DNA from: Bacteroidales bacterium
GTDB lineage: Bacteria > Bacteroidota > Bacteroidia > Bacteroidales > Paludibacteraceae
Reading direction: 5' to 3'
Length of the DNA stretch: 32,803 bases
Assembly: GCA_012519425.1 (NCBI GenBank)
Contig: JAAYQF010000069.1
Span: 1 to 32,803 of the forward strand
The notes beneath the pieces are model-generated. The model worked only from the letters and a program-made list of their open reading frames with translations. It searched no databases and was not told where the DNA came from. The position numbers and the translations under genes are program-made. This document shows positions 1-7,316 of the stretch, piece after piece (position 1 is the first letter of the stretch; each line of letters opens with the position of its first letter).

Positions 1-590
1 AACCCTGCTATGCGTCTTTGCTCGATGGCATGTGAACTCACTTCCATAAAAGCATACTGACAGCCGGCGTCTACCATTTGATGCAACAAAGTATTCAGCG
101 TCAGTGCGTCCGGAGTGGTGTGCGTAGTTTCTATAGCTTTATCATCCACGTAATTACATACAGTAGAGAGCAAACCTGCTTTATAGCCAATTTCTTTAAA
201 TAGTTGATACAAAAGCGTGGCGACCGTTGTCTTTCCATTGGTACCGGTCACACCAACTAAAATCAATTTTTCGGAAGGGTGTCCGAACCATGTAGATGCC
301 ATGTATCCCAAGGCTTCCGCACTATCGGGAACCTGCACGTAAGTGACGTTTTTATGTAGTTTTACGGGCATCCGTTCGCATACGACGGCTGTTGCGCCCT
401 TTTCAATGGCAGCATTTATATAGTCATGCCCGTCCAGTGTCGTACCTACAGTTGCAACGAACAAATAGCCGGGTGCAAGTTTGCGCGAATCGAATTCGAT
501 ACCGCTTAGTTTTATGTCCGGATTACCTTCTAATCGAAGTATCTCAATATCAACCAATAAATCACTTAATAACATAGAATTGGTTTTCAT
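1..590 (-). CDS. murE: UDP-N-acetylmuramyl-tripeptide synthetase MurE, 5' part
   Basis: MurE adds the third stem-peptide residue (usually meso-diaminopimelate in this phylum) to UDP-MurNAc-L-Ala-D-Glu in the cytoplasm. The visible 196 residues start MKTNSMLLSDLL and show the Mur ligase N-terminal domain, then the ATP-binding loop GVTGTNGKTT near residues 113-122 and the substrate-loop region with TTHTTPDAL. EVSSHAIEQRR follows near the window edge, so the gene runs on past base 1 and is partial. The start at 590 lies 2 bp after the stop of the upstream transpeptidase gene, which supports cotranscription in the division and cell wall cluster. A second in-frame ATG lies five codons in; the upstream one was preferred because of the tight packing. 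The identity of the third amino acid cannot be read because the specificity motif is outside the window. Confidence 0.95.
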   Translation of the reverse strand, partial: MKTNSMLLSDLLVDIEILRLEGNPDIKLSGIEFDSRKLAPGYLFVATVGTTLDGHDYINAAIEKGATAVVCERMPVKLHKNVTYVQVPDSAEALGYMASTWFGHPSEKLILVGVTGTNGKTTVATLLYQLFKEIGYKAGLLSTVCNYVDDKAIETTHTTPDALTLNTLLHQMVDAGCQYAFMEVSSHAIEQRRIAG

Positions 591-592
591 TT

Positions 593-2728
593 TTATTCTA
601 AAAATAATTCAATCGTACTGCCTTCCGACAGCTCAGTTCCGGGTGTAAGGCTTTGTGCAATGACCTCACCCAAACCCCTTAATTTCACTTGTAAGCCAAG
701 ATTGTTCAATAAATAAACAGCATCTTTGGCGCCCATCCCGCAAACATCGGGAACAACCTCACTTTTTGTCACATCTATACCCTGACTTAAAACATCTTTT
801 TTACCGTGCTGTACGATAGTTTGTGATTCAATATTTTGCAACGGAATATTGAGATTTGTTGCCACCGTTTTCAACGCCGCCGGGTTCCCATATTTTATAT
901 CGGGAAAATACGGCTGTTGGTTCAATGTGTCAGTCTTCAGATAATCAGGATGATGACTGGACTTATGGATCATGGTGCGTTCGGCAATAGTTTTAAATGC
1001 ACTTCCGGCCATTCTTCCTCCCGAAGGAATTCCCTGGGGGGCGGTCAACAGCACAATGGCTGAATACTGCGGATTATCGGCAGGAAAATAGCCACAAAAC
1101 GATACATTATGATAGGTTTGTCCGGCTCTATAGCCCAAACCGCCTTGCGAAATTTGTGCGGTGCCGGTTTTGCCGGCTATGCGTACGATATCGGATTTTA
1201 CACTTTTCGCAGTGCCGTATTTGCCTTCGATGACGCCTAACATGATTTCCTGCACATCTTTTAAAGTGCTGGGTTTACAGATGGATTCTTTAAGTACTTC
1301 AGGCTCATATTGTTTGATGATTTCATCATGCCTTTTGATAGACTTCACAAAGATGGGATTCATCATTCTACCGTTATTGGCAATGGCATTGTAAAGTGTA
1401 AGTGTATAAATGGGTGGGATTTTTGTCTCGTAGCCGATGGACATCCATGCCAAAGATGTTTTATACCACAGCTTCTTGTCCTTTTTAGGATGCTTGACCC
1501 AGGGTTTGGCAACTCCCTTCATTTGGATGGGCAAAGAATCGTTGAGTCTGAGGTCGTACAATTTTTCGACATATCTTTCCGGACGACTTCCAAAACTTTT
1601 CATCACCATTTTTGCGGTGCCCACGTTTGAAGATGCGTGAATAATTTCATCCACATGCAAAGTATCGTATCCGCCACGGTGGTAATTATGATCCTTCAAA
1701 ACGCGGTTGGCAACTGGCAATACTCCTCCATCAATATCGAAATTATCCGATTTTTTTACTTTTCCCTCATCCAACACGGCGATTAAAGATGCGATTTTAA
1801 AAGTTGAACCGGGTTCCATTCTGTTTGTAAGCGCATGATTCACCCCCTCATAATACTCGCCCGTTCTTTCATTGCAATCGAGATTGACCATCGCTTTTAT
1901 CTCTCCGGTTTTAACTTCCATCACAACAGCACAAGCAGATTGCGGAGCATATTCATTGGCCACGTCGCGCAGCGCCTTCTCAGCAATATCCTGAATTTCA
2001 ACATCAAGGGTGGTATAAATATCCAATCCGTCAATGGGTTCCACATCCACCGTTTCCAAATACCTATTGGCTACTTTTTGCCGGGTCGAAATACCGGGTG
2101 TCCCTAATAATTGTTCGTTGAACGAACCTTCTATGCCGCTTCTTCCTCCCAATGACTCGTCGGGATACACATCACCGATGGTGCGGGAAGCTAAAGAGCC
2201 AAAAGGCTTTACCCTGCGAACAAATTCACGCTCATACAACCCACCGCGGACCCTTCCCAGCCGAAACAACGGAAGCTTCCTCAATTCTTTGAGTTGAGAA
2301 TAAGATATTCTATGCGGGTAAAGTTGAAAACTCCTTTTTTTATCACGATATGCCCTCTGCAAAGCTCTTTTGTATTGAGCAGGTGTTTTGTCGCCAAAAA
2401 ACCGGGAGAGCGACAAAGACAAAGAATCTAAATTGTCGTAAAACAACTTGCCGGAGTTGATGCGCAACGACTCGGCACCCATATCCATAAAAACGGTATA
2501 AGTCGGTATGGAACTGGCAAGCAAACGACCGTCGGCAGCATAAATATTACCCCGCTTGGGCCTTACCATGATATCACTCATTTTTTGTTTATCAGCAAGC
2601 TCCATCCATTGTTCCCGTTCAAAATACTGGATTTGAATGATTTTGTAAATCACCCCAATAAACAAGAGGGATATAATAAAGTAAACCACTCCAAATCTGA
2701 GGACAATATTTCTGCGTTGATCTGTCAT
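593..2728 (-). CDS. ftsI: FtsI-type penicillin-binding protein with C-terminal PASTA domain
   Basis: This is a class B penicillin-binding protein, the septal peptidoglycan transpeptidase acting with FtsW in the periplasm. The 711 residues show a single N-terminal membrane helix (about 10-32), a dimerisation domain with the RGNIYAADGRLLA motif (59-71), and the transpeptidase domain. Its catalytic motifs are SxxK at Ser308-Lys311 (EPGSTFK), SxN at 366-368 (ASSNVG) and KTG at 520-522 (AGKTGTAQ). A PASTA domain follows at roughly 650-711. The PASTA tail is usual for the Bacteroidota orthologue but absent from enterobacterial FtsI. The gene lies between ftsL (7-bp gap) and murE (2-bp gap). FtsI is favoured over an elongation PBP because of this cluster position. 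Confidence 0.93.
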   Translation of the reverse strand: MTDQRRNIVLRFGVVYFIISLLFIGVIYKIIQIQYFEREQWMELADKQKMSDIMVRPKRGNIYAADGRLLASSIPTYTVFMDMGAESLRINSGKLFYDNLDSLSLSLSRFFGDKTPAQYKRALQRAYRDKKRSFQLYPHRISYSQLKELRKLPLFRLGRVRGGLYEREFVRRVKPFGSLASRTIGDVYPDESLGGRSGIEGSFNEQLLGTPGISTRQKVANRYLETVDVEPIDGLDIYTTLDVEIQDIAEKALRDVANEYAPQSACAVVMEVKTGEIKAMVNLDCNERTGEYYEGVNHALTNRMEPGSTFKIASLIAVLDEGKVKKSDNFDIDGGVLPVANRVLKDHNYHRGGYDTLHVDEIIHASSNVGTAKMVMKSFGSRPERYVEKLYDLRLNDSLPIQMKGVAKPWVKHPKKDKKLWYKTSLAWMSIGYETKIPPIYTLTLYNAIANNGRMMNPIFVKSIKRHDEIIKQYEPEVLKESICKPSTLKDVQEIMLGVIEGKYGTAKSVKSDIVRIAGKTGTAQISQGGLGYRAGQTYHNVSFCGYFPADNPQYSAIVLLTAPQGIPSGGRMAGSAFKTIAERTMIHKSSHHPDYLKTDTLNQQPYFPDIKYGNPAALKTVATNLNIPLQNIESQTIVQHGKKDVLSQGIDVTKSEVVPDVCGMGAKDAVYLLNNLGLQVKLRGLGEVIAQSLTPGTELSEGSTIELFLE

Positions 2729-2735
2729 ATACCTA

Positions 2736-3119
2736 TCATTGTTGCTCGTGTTGCTCGATGATAATGGGGGGCGTATCGCCGGGTTTTAATTTCATATTTT
2801 TGTTTTCCAGCAATTTCAAAATATTCGATTGACGGGTAATTCCCATTAATTCAGCTGAAATGGTCAAGGATTCATATTTTACATCCTGAACTTCTTTCTT
2901 CAGCTCAGCAATTCGCTTGATCTGTTTTTCGCTTGTATAGCGGTTGTCAATGTAGAAGACGCTGAGAATCACCAGTAATATTATCAGCAGATACTGCTTT
3001 CTGATAAACTTCTTAGTAAATATGTTCCCGTTCAAAACATCACGAATGCTACTCGACCTGAAGTCGGAGAAGTCCTCGCTGTTGCGAATTTTATCGATGA
3101 TTTTTTTGAATATTGACAT
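2736..3119 (-). CDS. ftsL: FtsL-like cell division protein
   Basis: This 127-residue bitopic protein has a cytoplasmic N-terminus of about 40 residues rich in charge, one membrane helix near residues 43-58 (YLLIILLVILSVFYI) and a heptad-like periplasmic stretch (KQIKRIAELKKEVQDVKYESLTISAEL) typical of FtsL/DivIC coiled coils. It should connect FtsQ and FtsB with the septal transpeptidase. Primary sequence is weakly conserved in this family, so the call rests mainly on topology, size and position between rsmH (22-bp gap) and the PBP gene, the standard place for ftsL. In this phylum it is often annotated only as an FtsL-like (S-adenosyl-methyltransferase-associated) protein. Confidence 0.8.
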   Translation of the reverse strand: MSIFKKIIDKIRNSEDFSDFRSSSIRDVLNGNIFTKKFIRKQYLLIILLVILSVFYIDNRYTSEKQIKRIAELKKEVQDVKYESLTISAELMGITRQSNILKLLENKNMKLKPGDTPPIIIEQHEQQ

Positions 3120-3141
3120 TTAAAATCTGTTTTATTGACCA

Positions 3142-4053
3142 TTAATTATTTAAAGTAGCAATCCTTAACTTCGCACTCCGTGCCCTTGGGTTGCTTGCGA
3201 TTTCCTCTTTATCAGGTACGATAACCCTGTTGTTCACTGCTTTCAGTGGTGCCGATACATTGCCGTAAAAATCTTTTTCCGGTTTACCTTCAAAATTTCC
3301 GGTACGTATAAAATTCTTCACCAGCCTGTCTTCCAACGAATGATAGGTTAGTATGACCAGTCGTCCGTCTTCATTCAGCAAATCAACACTTTGCTTCAAC
3401 AATGCCTTGAGCGCTTCCATTTCCTGATTCACCTCTATGCGCAAAGCCTGAAACACTTTCGTCAGTTCTTTTTTCTCTTTTCCTTTTGGAAACAAAGTTT
3501 GCATCAGGTTTACGAAAGGTGAAATCTTGTCGAATGGCTCGTTGTTGCGTTCATTCACAACAGCCTGTGCAATTGCCCTTGCATTTCTTAGTTCTCCGTA
3601 GAAATAAAACACATCGGCCAATTGTTCCTCCGTATAAGTATTCAGAATATCGGCAGCTTTCAGGCGCGATTTCCTGTTCATACGCATATCCAAACAGCCA
3701 TCAAACCGAAATGAAAATCCCCGTTCAGCTTCATCAAAATGATGAAAAGAGACACCTAAGTCAGCCAGGATACCGTCAACCTTCTCAAACCCGTAGTAAT
3801 TCAGAAAGTTTTTAAGGTATTTAAAATTGCTGTGCACGGGTATCAACCTCTTATCCTCAAAGGCATTTTGCAATGCAACTTCATCCTGGTCAAAAGCCAA
3901 TAATTTACCTTTTTTATTCAGTCGAAGAATGATTTCCTTTGCGTGACCTCCACCGCCGAAGGTGCAATCAACATAAACGCCCTCAGGCTTGATGTTCAGC
4001 CCGTTGATAGTTTCAGCGAGAAGTGCAGGAACATGAAAAACGGGTGTTTGCAT
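3142..4053 (-). CDS. rsmH: 16S rRNA (cytosine(1402)-N(4))-methyltransferase RsmH
   Basis: RsmH (MraW) methylates N4 of C1402 in the decoding centre of 16S rRNA using S-adenosylmethionine. The 303 residues match the usual length. The N-terminus has HVPALLAETINGL and then the SAM-binding motif YVDCTFGGGGHAKEIL (about 28-43). GILADLGVSFHHFDEAERGFSF and MRMNR follow, then the conserved C-terminal segment LVILTYHSLEDRLVKNF and NPRARSAKLRIA. It follows mraZ with a 4-bp gap, the almost universal mraZ-rsmH order, so it is expected to share the MraZ-regulated promoter. Confidence 0.97.
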   Translation of the reverse strand: MQTPVFHVPALLAETINGLNIKPEGVYVDCTFGGGGHAKEIILRLNKKGKLLAFDQDEVALQNAFEDKRLIPVHSNFKYLKNFLNYYGFEKVDGILADLGVSFHHFDEAERGFSFRFDGCLDMRMNRKSRLKAADILNTYTEEQLADVFYFYGELRNARAIAQAVVNERNNEPFDKISPFVNLMQTLFPKGKEKKELTKVFQALRIEVNQEMEALKALLKQSVDLLNEDGRLVILTYHSLEDRLVKNFIRTGNFEGKPEKDFYGNVSAPLKAVNNRVIVPDKEEIASNPRARSAKLRIATLNN

Positions 4054-4057
4054 ACAA

Positions 4058-4510
4058 TTATTTTTTCGTCATTTTTTCCTTGAGCAAAGCAGCAAAATCG
4101 GCAGCAGACAAGCTTGATTGTTCATATTTGGCTTTGCTCCATACTGCAAACCTATCGATCATGCCTACAAAAAGCACTTCTGAATTTTCTATTTCGATAG
4201 CCTGCAAGTGTTTTTTGGTGATCAGAACACGCCCCTGACTGTCGATATCGAGCCATTCGGCTTCCGACACAAACTGCATCAACAGCAACTGATCGACGGG
4301 ATCCCATTCATCGAGCTTAGACTTAAACTCTTCCAGTTTGGCATTCCACACCGGAACGGGATAAATGATCAAACAGGCGTTTTCAGCATCTTTGCGCATG
4401 ACAACCTGCTCCCTGTGTGTGTCCGGAAGCAGTCTCCTGTAAGTGGAAGGAATAAAAACCCTGCCTTTTGCATCAGCTTTCAGCTCGTATTTTCCAATAA
4501 AAGTGGACAT
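4058..4510 (-). CDS. mraZ: Transcriptional regulator MraZ
   Basis: MraZ is a small DNA-binding protein with two SpoVT/AbrB-like repeats. In the bacteria where it has been studied it binds tandem TGGGN boxes upstream of its own operon. The 150 residues start MSTFIGKYELKADAKGRVFIPSTYRRLL and hold the second repeat near DIDSQGRVLITKKHLQAI. Length and both repeats look intact. It is the first gene of the division cluster, and two perfectly spaced TGGGG boxes lie 53-67 bp upstream of its start, so autoregulation is likely here. Confidence 0.96.
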   Translation of the reverse strand: MSTFIGKYELKADAKGRVFIPSTYRRLLPDTHREQVVMRKDAENACLIIYPVPVWNAKLEEFKSKLDEWDPVDQLLLMQFVSEAEWLDIDSQGRVLITKKHLQAIEIENSEVLFVGMIDRFAVWSKAKYEQSSLSAADFAALLKEKMTKK

Positions 4511-4537
4511 TAATTTCAGTTTTCAGTTTGAAAGGGT

Positions 4538-4545
4538 AAAAGTAT
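4538..4545 (-). promoter_or_regulatory. Probable -7 box of the mraZ operon
   Basis: On the minus strand this reads TACTTTTA, one base off the Bacteroidota TAnnTTTG -7 consensus. It sits about 28 bp before the mraZ ATG. No clear TTTG -33 box is seen, but the expected -33 position falls on the MraZ boxes. The assignment is tentative. Confidence 0.4.
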
Positions 4546-4562
4546 AAAAAGATTTCCGAATT

Positions 4563-4577
4563 CCCCACATTTCCCCA
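4563..4577 (-). promoter_or_regulatory. Tandem MraZ-binding boxes
   Basis: On the minus strand this reads TGGGG, five bases, TGGGG: two TGGGN boxes with exactly 5-bp spacing, the arrangement known for MraZ operators in other phyla. They lie just upstream of mraZ and overlap the expected -33 region of the putative promoter, which suggests autorepression. Only two boxes with correct spacing were found. Confidence 0.7.
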
Positions 4578-4617
4578 CAAAATAGTTATCAACAAGTTTT
4601 TAAAGGTCAAACAAAGG

Positions 4618-4649
4618 GTTTTAAACGAGTTATAAACAGAGTTTTAAAC
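4618..4649. repeat. Three phased GTTWTAAAC repeats upstream of mraZ
   Basis: GTTTTAAAC occurs at 4618-4626 and 4641-4649, with GTTATAAAC between them at 4629-4637. The start-to-start distances are 11 and 12 bp, close to one helical turn, and the two outer units are perfect palindromes apart from the end base pairing. The function is unknown. They could be a regulator site, or a phased A/T-rich upstream element. The rest of the 4514-4877 gap has no convincing gene. Confidence 0.5.
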
Positions 4650-4845
4650 AGGCTTATCAGCCACAAACAAATTAATCACAATTGATTACCAAATGGTTAC
4701 CTAAAAACGTGAGATAATATGGGAAAAGTGGGGGTGGATTTATTTTAAGCGGGGTATGTAGTGGTGTTGAAAAATTAAGAAAAAGCAAAATATCACCTCT
4801 TAGCTTCAAAAAAAACGGCATACATTTTCTTTCCCAAAAAAACCT

Positions 4846-4853
4846 TACTTTTG
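4846..4853 (+). promoter_or_regulatory. -7 box of the acyltransferase gene
   Basis: TACTTTTG fits TAnnTTTG and ends 24 bp before the ATG at 4878. An in-frame TTG at 4851 overlaps this box, so it is an unlikely start. The -33 element is poorly defined. Confidence 0.6.
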
Positions 4854-4877
4854 TCATTTCAAATTCTTTCAATCCGT

Positions 4878-5705
4878 ATGGACAAAAAAAATATTATTCA
4901 AATTGACATTGATCAGGTGCTCAAGACCAAAGCACCAAACACTAAAATACCAAAATTTGTCGCCAACTATCTCAAAAAAATAGTGCACCAGGACGATTTC
5001 AATCTTTTCTTCAGGACTTATCCGGGTGTAAGGAATATTGAATTTATTGAGAAAGGTCTGGAGTTTTTAGAAGTTACCACCTCGGTAGAGGGCAGGGAAA
5101 ATCTTCCTCCCAAAGATGGGAGATACATATTTGTCAGCAACCATCCATTGGGAGGATTGGATGGCATGATCCTCGGCTATTTGATTGGTAAGGAGTACGA
5201 TGAAAAAATACGTTTTTTTGCTAATGATCTGATCATGTACTTAGAACCCCTAAGCGAACTTTTTATACCGATTAATAAGTTGGGGGCTGCTCAATCAAGA
5301 GAAAGTGCTGAGATGATGCGTGAATTGTACAAATCTGATAATCACTTAATTAATTTCCCTGCAGGTATATGTTCCAGAAAAATTAAGGGTAAAATTGTTG
5401 ATTTGGAATGGAAGAAAAGTTTTGTTAGTAAAGCTATTGAGTACCAGCGTGATGTGGTGCCTATTTATTTTCATGGCAGGAACTCTGATTTTTTCTACAA
5501 CCTGGCCAATCTGCGCAAATTCCTTGGTATCAAGTTTAATATAGAGATGATGTATTTGGCTGATGAGATGTTTAAGCAAAGGGGCAATCATTTCACTGTC
5601 AAAATCGGGAAACCGATACCCTGGCAGACTTTCGACAAATCAAAAACACCATTTGAATGGGCACAATGGGTAAGAGAACAATGCTATAAAATCAAACAAT
5701 CATAA
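4878..5705 (+). CDS. PlsC-type acyltransferase (possible glycine-lipid or phospholipid acyltransferase)
   Basis: This membrane-associated O-acyltransferase has 275 residues. It shows the acceptor motif SNHPLGGLDG, a variant of the NHx4D active site of glycerophosphate acyltransferases, and then FPAGICSRK in place of the FPEGTRS substrate-binding block and a VVPIYFHGRNS segment. Long uncharged membrane helices are absent, as in soluble or peripheral members. The family in Bacteroides includes GlsA, which O-acylates N-acyl glycine to make glycine lipids; the motifs fit it, but the usual N-acyltransferase partner is not adjacent, so the substrate is left open. The ATG at 4878 was chosen over the upstream TTG because the promoter box overlaps the latter. 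Its 3' end overlaps the convergent rimM gene by 6 bp. Confidence 0.75.
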   Translation: MDKKNIIQIDIDQVLKTKAPNTKIPKFVANYLKKIVHQDDFNLFFRTYPGVRNIEFIEKGLEFLEVTTSVEGRENLPPKDGRYIFVSNHPLGGLDGMILGYLIGKEYDEKIRFFANDLIMYLEPLSELFIPINKLGAAQSRESAEMMRELYKSDNHLINFPAGICSRKIKGKIVDLEWKKSFVSKAIEYQRDVVPIYFHGRNSDFFYNLANLRKFLGIKFNIEMMYLADEMFKQRGNHFTVKIGKPIPWQTFDKSKTPFEWAQWVREQCYKIKQS

Positions 5706-6218
5706 GTCGAGCAAGCCTTCAGGGAGCTTCACAACAATTTCTTTCAAATCGTGGTTAATTTCACGGATGTAATCGTCCGCAACGGGAATTAGTAACTCGC
5801 TATCCTCTTTTTCTACAACATACAGGACGTTGGCCGTGGAGCGATCAATGTCGGTGATCACGCCAACTTTGCCTTGCAAGACATCAGTCAACTGAAATCC
5901 AACGAAGTATTCCAGGCTTAAATTTAAATGTTCATCAGTTGCAAGGACTGATTGATTGACATAAATGGCAAGTCCGTCGAAAGCACGGGCTTCATCTTCA
6001 CTTTCAATTCCTTCCAGCGTCAGAAACCCGGTTGAATCACTCCTGATGCGATACTCGCTTACCTTAAAGGGTACCAATATGCCATCTATCTCAAAAATAA
6101 AAAAAGGCAAGTCATCAACCTCAAAAATATCGACCGTATAGGTAAACGACATTTCACCATGAATGCCGTGAGGCTTGATGACTTTACCGATTTCTATCAA
6201 ATTGTCTTTGTGCAGCAT
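5700..6218 (-). CDS. rimM: Ribosome maturation factor RimM
   Basis: RimM binds ribosomal protein S19 and helps 16S rRNA 3' domain maturation in 30S assembly. The 172 residues from MLHKDNLIEIGKV show the N-terminal RimM beta-barrel motif IGKVIKPHGIHGEMSF and the C-terminal PRC-barrel with VGVITDIDRSTANVLYVV and LLIPVADDYIREI, at the usual family length. Longer in-frame extensions (to 6395) were rejected because they run into a TATTTTTG promoter box and a structured repeat and add non-conserved sequence. In many genomes rimM sits with rpsP and trmD, but not here. Confidence 0.93.
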   Translation of the reverse strand: MLHKDNLIEIGKVIKPHGIHGEMSFTYTVDIFEVDDLPFFIFEIDGILVPFKVSEYRIRSDSTGFLTLEGIESEDEARAFDGLAIYVNQSVLATDEHLNLSLEYFVGFQLTDVLQGKVGVITDIDRSTANVLYVVEKEDSELLIPVADDYIREINHDLKEIVVKLPEGLLDL

Positions 6219-6253
6219 AAGGGTATTTGATAAAATGATTGAAACTCGTCCTG

Positions 6254-6261
6254 CAAAAATA
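6254..6261 (-). promoter_or_regulatory. -7 box of rimM
   Basis: The minus strand reads TATTTTTG, matching TAnnTTTG, 35 bp before the chosen ATG at 6218. It falls inside the longer in-frame extension and so supports the shorter start. No well-spaced TTTG -33 box was found. Confidence 0.5.
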
Positions 6262-6299
6262 ACATTCTTCTTCATTTTTTTGTTTTGATACAAAAAAAC

Positions 6300-6416
6300 G
6301 AAGCAAAAAAAAATCAAGACTGCGCCCGCTTCGCTCGAAAAATTAGCGCTCGAACAGTTAAATCGTCCAAACTCGCAACTTCGTTGCTCAAACAAGGACG
6401 ATTCTTAACGCTGTTC
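6300..6416. repeat. Structured intergenic repeat, copy 1
   Basis: This roughly 117-bp element begins with an A-run and a GCTTCGCTCGAAAAATTAGC-type block, then folds. The arm 6352-6368 pairs with 6396-6416 (17 bp with two 2-nt bulges), and an inner hairpin GCAAC-TTC-GTTGC lies at 6375-6387. A second copy is at 7420-7536. The shared block is clear, but the hairpin arms differ while pairing is kept. Confidence 0.7.
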
Positions 6417-6473
6417 TCACTTATTTTTCGGCTCACCGGACGAGGTCTTCGGTCGCGCTACTCAATCATTCTC

Positions 6474-6543
6474 AAACCCGACCCCGGAACCCGCACCCTG
6501 GAAGTCGCAACCCGTGCAAATCCGCTCAATCCGCATCATCCGT
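6474..6543. repeat. Degenerate heptamer and nonamer repeat tract
   Basis: Six consecutive 7-bp units of the AACCCGC type (for example ACCCCGG, AACCCGC, ACCCTGG, AACCCGT) cover 6474-6515. Three 9-10-bp units ending in ATCCGC or ATCCGT follow to 6543. The tract lies just downstream of the stop of the barrel gene at 6568. It contains CGACCCCGGAAC, which also occurs in the tract at 30291-30521. Confidence 0.6.
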
Positions 6544-6567
6544 GTGCTGCTTCTTTCAGAGGTACTA

Positions 6568-7200
6568 TTATAAATGATAAACTACAGCAGCAGTCAATTG
6601 ATTTCTATGCAACACAATAGGGTCGGTTGTATTCATATCCAACATACCCCAGTCGTATCCAACTCTCAACTCAAATTTATCGTAGCGGGCACCTGCTCCC
6701 AAACCCAATTTAAGGTCAAAACGTGATATGTCACCCTTATCGTCATTATTAAAATCATCGTAATGATTTATGGTAGCCTTTACTTCATTACCTAATACTG
6801 TAGTTTTAGTCACGGTTTGCTGGGCAAGACCGAAATTGATGGTCGGACCGGCAAATGCAAATATTTTTAGTGATGGGGCAACCTCAAAAGAATATTGAGC
6901 TTGAACCGGTACATCTACAAAGTGACCACTGTAGGTACTTGTTCCTAAAGCACCATTGTCAGTACTCTTGAGTAACAAAGTGTATAACACTCCAAATCTC
7001 AAATCCAGATTCTGCATCAAATTATACTCCGATACAGGTCCTACCACAAAACCATTCACTGCGTCGGATGCATCTACTCCCAAGGTTGTGTTTTTTGTAA
7101 CTTCATTGACATTTGCATAACCTGCTTGAATACCCACTTGTGCAGATAAATTTACTGCCAGTGCTAATAACAATACCGAAACAATTGATTTAATTTTCAT
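6568..7200 (-). CDS. Small outer-membrane beta-barrel protein
   Basis: This 210-residue secreted protein has a signal peptide (MKIKSIVSVLLLALAVNLSAQ, cleavage after about residue 21). Alternating hydrophobic strands follow, as in OmpX/OmpW/PorT-like 8-stranded barrels: VGIQAGYANV, LDLRFGVLYTLL, VDVPVQAQYSFEV, LKIFAFAGPTINFGL, LKLGLGAGARYDKFELRVGYDWGML and the closing QLTAAVVYHL. It probably sits in the outer membrane; its ligand or role is not known. It has its own promoter (-7 box at 7271-7278) and is monocistronic. It is bracketed by two copies of the structured repeat, at 6300-6416 and 7420-7536. The most likely family label is 'porin family / outer membrane beta-barrel protein'. Confidence 0.85.
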   Translation of the reverse strand: MKIKSIVSVLLLALAVNLSAQVGIQAGYANVNEVTKNTTLGVDASDAVNGFVVGPVSEYNLMQNLDLRFGVLYTLLLKSTDNGALGTSTYSGHFVDVPVQAQYSFEVAPSLKIFAFAGPTINFGLAQQTVTKTTVLGNEVKATINHYDDFNNDDKGDISRFDLKLGLGAGARYDKFELRVGYDWGMLDMNTTDPIVLHRNQLTAAVVYHL

Positions 7201-7270
7201 TGAATAAAATTTTTAAATGATTAAAACTAATTAAATGTATATTTATCGAATAAGTATTCGAAAAACTGCG

Positions 7271-7278
7271 CAAAGGTA
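7271..7278 (-). promoter_or_regulatory. -7 box of the barrel protein gene
   Basis: The minus strand reads TACCTTTG followed by CGC, the most typical Bacteroidota -7 box. It lies about 70 bp before the ATG at 7200. A GTTG about 25 bp upstream could be the -33 element. Confidence 0.7.
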
Positions 7279-7316
7279 CTAATAACAATTAAATTTATCA
7301 ACTGAATTTTATCTTT

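Noticed and set aside
4584-4638. DnaA-box-like words (TTATCAACA, TTATAAACA) near an A/T-rich stretch upstream of mraZ, suggesting an origin
   Set aside because: Each has one mismatch to TTATNCACA, they are few, there is no dnaA or dnaN nearby, and they overlap the phased GTTTTAAAC repeats that explain them better.
4710-4723. Additional TGGG-type words on the plus strand as further MraZ boxes
   Set aside because: Spacing is 4 bp instead of 5, the orientation faces away from mraZ, and the site is over 190 bp upstream.
4672-4872. Minus-strand reading frame of 66 codons between mraZ and the acyltransferase
   Set aside because: Low-complexity composition with no recognisable motif, overlapping the plus-strand promoter of the acyltransferase gene.
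6219-6395. N-terminal extension of rimM by up to 59 codons
   Set aside because: It contains a TATTTTTG promoter box and part of a structured repeat; RimM normally starts near LIEIGKV.
6285-6620. Plus-strand frame of 111 codons across the intergenic region after rimM
   Set aside because: It is made of the structured repeat and the heptamer tract and runs into the antisense of the barrel gene.
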